Origin: Gammaproteobacteria bacterium
GTDB taxonomy: Bacteria; Pseudomonadota; Gammaproteobacteria; Pseudomonadales; Azotimanducaceae
Direction of reading: 5' to 3'
NCBI GenBank assembly: GCA_009839405.1
Contig: VXPR01000056.1
Location: 1 to 9,531, forward strand
DNA: 9,531 nucleotides
Shown here: positions 7,850 to 9,531 of the stretch, piece after piece
How the letters are laid out: every line of letters begins with the position of its first letter
Position numbering within the stretch: position 1 is the stretch's first letter
Program-made: the position numbers and the translations under genes
The notes under the pieces: generated by a model
Database searches by the model: none
What the model was told of the DNA's origin: nothing
Seen by the model: the letters and a program-made list of their open reading frames with translations, nothing else

Positions 7850-7872
7850 ACGAACGCAAGGACTCGTCATGA
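7846..7872 (+). CDS. 8-codon mini-ORF bridging pilP and pilQ
   Basis: ATG at 7846 overlaps the pilP stop (ATGA), encodes MNERKDSS and stops at 7870-7872, where a second ATGA overlap carries the pilQ start at 7869. The pilQ Shine-Dalgarno AAGGA (7858-7862) lies inside it. The arrangement would let ribosomes step from pilP to pilQ by two stop/start overlaps. Equally, it may be a chance reading frame, with pilQ simply started from its own good ribosome binding site. No peptide function is implied. Confidence 0.2.
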   Translation: MNERKDSS

Positions 7873-9531
7873 CGCGACGACAAAGGGCCCGTGACCGTTC
7901 GAGAGCCAAAGGAGCGCTGCCGCTCCCGCCAAGAGCCCGCAGCCGTTCGAGGGCCATGGGTGCGTTGGTGCTTGCCGTCGTCTACCTCGCCATCAGCAGC
8001 GGGGAAGCAGGTGCCGCCACATCCAGCGCCGAGGAGTCTGGCAACGCACCGGGCTCGCCACTCGCGAGCGCCGCCAAGACAGAGGGCTCCTATGCTGGCG
8101 AACGCCTTTCACTCAACTTTCAAGAAGTGGAGGTGCGCAGCGTCTTGCAGCTCATCGCCGACTTCATCGGCGCGAATCTCGTCACCAGCGACTCGGTGAC
8201 AGGAACCATGACGCTGCGGCTCGAGGACGTGCCTTGGGATCAGGCGCTGGACCTCATCCTCCGCACGGAAGGGCTGGCCAAGCGCGAGTATGGCAACGTG
8301 CTCCTGATCGGTCCAGCAGACGAACTGGCCTCGCAGGAGCGAACCGAGCTCGAAAACCTTCGCGAGCTGTCGGAACTCAAGCCGCTCACGACCGAGTACG
8401 TGCGGGTGCGCTACGCCAACGCGGCGCAGATGGTGGCGCTGCTCGGCAGCGGCGCTGGCTCGGTGCTGTCGGAACGGGGTGCGGCTCTGGTGGACGAACG
8501 CACCAACACGGTGGTGCTGACGGATACCGCCGAGCGTCTGGCGGGATTCCGAGCGGCCCTGGCGAAGCTCGACATCCCCGTGCGGCAGGTGCTGATCGAA
8601 GGGCGCATCGTCAACGTGAACCGGGACCACTCGGAGCGCTTGGGCATTCGCTGGGGCGGTCTCGGTCGCGAGGTGCTGGAAGACGGTCGCGAGCTGCAAT
8701 ACGGTGGCTTGGGCGCAAACGCAAAAAACGCCGCCGGGGAGGGCGGCAAGGGGGGCAACTGGGTCGTGAGCCGCGCCGCGGGGTCCTCGGCGGCCCCCCC
8801 CCGGGGCGGGGGGGGGCACTGGGGCCAACTGGGGCGTCACCCGCGCCGAGGGGTCCCGGGCGGCCACCCGCGTGCGGGTGGGGCTCGCCGCAGTGGACTA
8901 CCATCTGGATCTGGAGCTGTCTGCCCTGGCGTCGGAAGGGCACGCCGAGATCATCGCCCGTCCGCAGGTGGTGACCACGGACAAACAGCAAGCGACCATC
9001 GAGTCGGGTGTGGAGATTCCCTATCAGGAGGCTTCGAGTTCGGGCGCGACCTCCACTTCCTTCAAGGAGGCGGTGATGCAGTTGGAGGTGCTACCCCACG
9101 TCACGCCGAACGAGCGCATCATCATGGACCTGGTCGTCAAGCAAGACACGGTGGGCACGCTCTACAACGGCGTGCCGAGCATCAACACGACGAAGATCAT
9201 CACGCAGGTGTTCATCGGCAACGGCGAGACGGTGGTGCTCGGCGGCATCACCCGCACCGACCGCAACGCCTCGATCACCAAGACGCCGTTCTTCGGCGAC
9301 CTGCCGTTCCTAGGGCGCCTCTTTCGCCGCTCCATCGAACGCGACGACGAGCACGAGATGTTGATTTTCGTCACGCCCAGGGTCATGGACGAACCGCCGG
9401 ATGCGCCGTCCTCGAGCGACCTAGGAGGCCGCGCCCGAAAAAACCCCCGGCACCAAACAAACACGATGGGGACATCGAAAACAACAACACCCCAAGACAA
9501 CCAACCACAAACGCCCCCCCCCCCCCACCCC
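7869..9531 (+). CDS. pilQ: PilQ, outer-membrane secretin; frameshifted at ~8.8 kb and 3' incomplete
   Basis: PilQ forms the outer-membrane channel for the pilus. The start at 7869 has AAGGA six bases upstream. Residues 1-30 are strongly basic, then a signal-peptide core (31-44) and likely cleavage near 50. The STN/N0 domain spans ~78-128 (GERLSLNFQEVEVRSVLQLI), N1 ~173-235, and the secretin domain begins at ~237 (PVRQVLIEGRIVNV). The correct frame runs to about 8753; after an imperfect repeat it resumes one frame over from 8824. Removing 70 bases joins the two parts without a stop, giving at least 531 residues. The downstream part has EIPYQEASSSG, GVPSINTTKIITQVFIGNGETVVLGGI and the end MLIFVTPRV typical of PilQ, so the secretin core is otherwise intact. 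No stop codon is reached; the last ~100 bases are degenerate. There is no space for the AMIN domains found in well-studied PilQ proteins (usually ~700 residues). I think the frameshift is a sequence error rather than a pseudogene, but cannot prove it. Confidence 0.88.
   Translation, partial: MTRRQRARDRSRAKGALPLPPRARSRSRAMGALVLAVVYLAISSGEAGAATSSAEESGNAPGSPLASAAKTEGSYAGERLSLNFQEVEVRSVLQLIADFIGANLVTSDSVTGTMTLRLEDVPWDQALDLILRTEGLAKREYGNVLLIGPADELASQERTELENLRELSELKPLTTEYVRVRYANAAQMVALLGSGAGSVLSERGAALVDERTNTVVLTDTAERLAGFRAALAKLDIPVRQVLIEGRIVNVNRDHSERLGIRWGGLGREVLEDGRELQYGGLGANAKNAAGEGGKGGNWVVSRAAGSSAAPPRGGGGHWGQLGRHPRRGVPGGHPRAGGARRSGLPSGSGAVCPGVGRARRDHRPSAGGDHGQTASDHRVGCGDSLSGGFEFGRDLHFLQGGGDAVGGATPRHAERAHHHGPGRQARHGGHALQRRAEHQHDEDHHAGVHRQRRDGGARRHHPHRPQRLDHQDAVLRRPAVPRAPLSPLHRTRRRARDVDFRHAQGHGRTAGCAVLERPRRPRPKKPPAPNKHDGDIENNNTPRQPTTNAPPPPP
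7887..7972 (+). repeat. 48-base-offset in-frame duplication in the pilQ signal-peptide region
   Basis: Two imperfect direct copies, 7887-7924 and 7935-7972, are offset by exactly 48 bases (16 codons). They share GCCCG, CCGTTCGAG, GCC, GG, GCG and GCT at matching positions. The protein shows it more clearly: RARDRSRAKGALPL (residues 6-19) against RARSRSRAMGALVL (22-35). The second copy carries a Met (residue 30, ATG at 7956) just before the hydrophobic core, so it may be the ancestral signal-peptide start, with the first copy added as a basic extension. Confidence 0.6.
8756..8865 (+). repeat. 70-base-offset imperfect direct repeat that shifts the pilQ frame
   Basis: 8756-8795 and 8826-8865 align without gaps at 34 of 40 bases; weaker similarity extends on both sides. 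The protein copies read NWVVSRAAGSSAA in the upstream frame and NWGVTRAEGSRAA in the downstream frame. Because 70 is not a multiple of three, the repeat moves the reading frame by one. Excising one 70-base unit restores a continuous secretin ORF. The upstream copy runs straight into long C and G runs, which suggests it is a corrupted version of the downstream one. Confidence 0.65.
8794..8816. other. C9-GGGGC-G9 homopolymer hairpin
   Basis: Nine consecutive C (8794-8802), then GGGGC, then nine consecutive G (8808-8816) form a potential 9-bp all-GC stem with a 5-nt loop inside pilQ. Runs of this length occur nowhere else in the window apart from the degenerate right end. In protein it breaks the secretin domain. 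It is most likely a sequencing or assembly artefact, or a structure that caused one. Confidence 0.55.
9431..9531. other. Degenerate low-complexity right end, probably unreliable sequence
   Basis: Composition changes abruptly after about 9430. From 9476 on there is no T at all and only isolated G, and the sequence ends with 13 C (9514-9526), an A and four C. The pilQ frame continues through it without a stop, encoding a Thr/Gln/Asn/Pro-rich tail unlike any PilQ C-terminus I know. The conserved secretin end lies just upstream, so the true stop codon is expected about here. I treat this as a poor contig end rather than biology. Confidence 0.6.

Noticed and set aside
8109..8867. 252-codon minus-strand frame opposite pilQ
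   Set aside because: It covers the STN and N1 domains of PilQ in antisense, and part of it lies in the unreliable repeat region.
8234..8974. 246-codon plus-strand frame overlapping pilQ
   Set aside because: It is a Gly/Arg-rich wrong-frame reading of the STN-secretin coding sequence and crosses the frameshift region.
9162..9500. 112-codon minus-strand frame at the right end
   Set aside because: It starts in the degenerate tail and runs antisense to the conserved secretin C-terminus.

Overview
The window is GC-rich (about two-thirds G+C by eye), densely coded, and looks like the chromosome of a proteobacterium. The best clue is a class A penicillin-binding protein (PBP1A) gene divergent from a pilMNOPQ cluster, a layout known from Gammaproteobacteria and Betaproteobacteria. 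The protein motifs do not let me go below class. The final ~100 bases turn into A/C-only, poly-C sequence, and a stretch near 8.75-8.83 kb is similarly degenerate. The right edge therefore looks like a poor-quality contig end.

Layout: (1) 1-92 may hold the last codons of an upstream gene, followed by a GC-rich hairpin. (2) 244-2298 (+) encodes a 684-residue thioredoxin-fold protein of the YyaL/SPATA20 (COG1331, DUF255) family. (3) 2299-2558 is a convergent intergenic gap with hairpins but no gene I can support. (4) 2559-5099 (-) encodes PBP1A (mrcA/ponA), with intact glycosyltransferase and transpeptidase motifs. (5) 5098 to the end (+) is pilM-pilN-pilO-pilP-pilQ, the type IV pilus alignment subcomplex and outer-membrane secretin, packed as a translationally coupled operon (overlaps of 4, -3, 4 nt, and a short bridge before pilQ).

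The genes fit together in a known way. PilM (cytoplasmic, actin-like) binds the N-terminal tail of PilN. PilN and PilO form the inner-membrane heterodimer. The lipoprotein PilP links it to the PilQ secretin, through which the pilus leaves the cell. PBP1A builds the peptidoglycan through which that complex is threaded. The COG1331 protein has no evident link to either.

I see no previously undescribed system. The features worth a second look are: the start codons of mrcA and pilM, which overlap within one CATG; a PilQ with no room for AMIN domains; an in-frame duplication in the PilQ signal-peptide region; an 8-codon mini-ORF bridging pilP and pilQ; and a 70-base-offset imperfect repeat that throws pilQ out of frame and is probably an assembly error.
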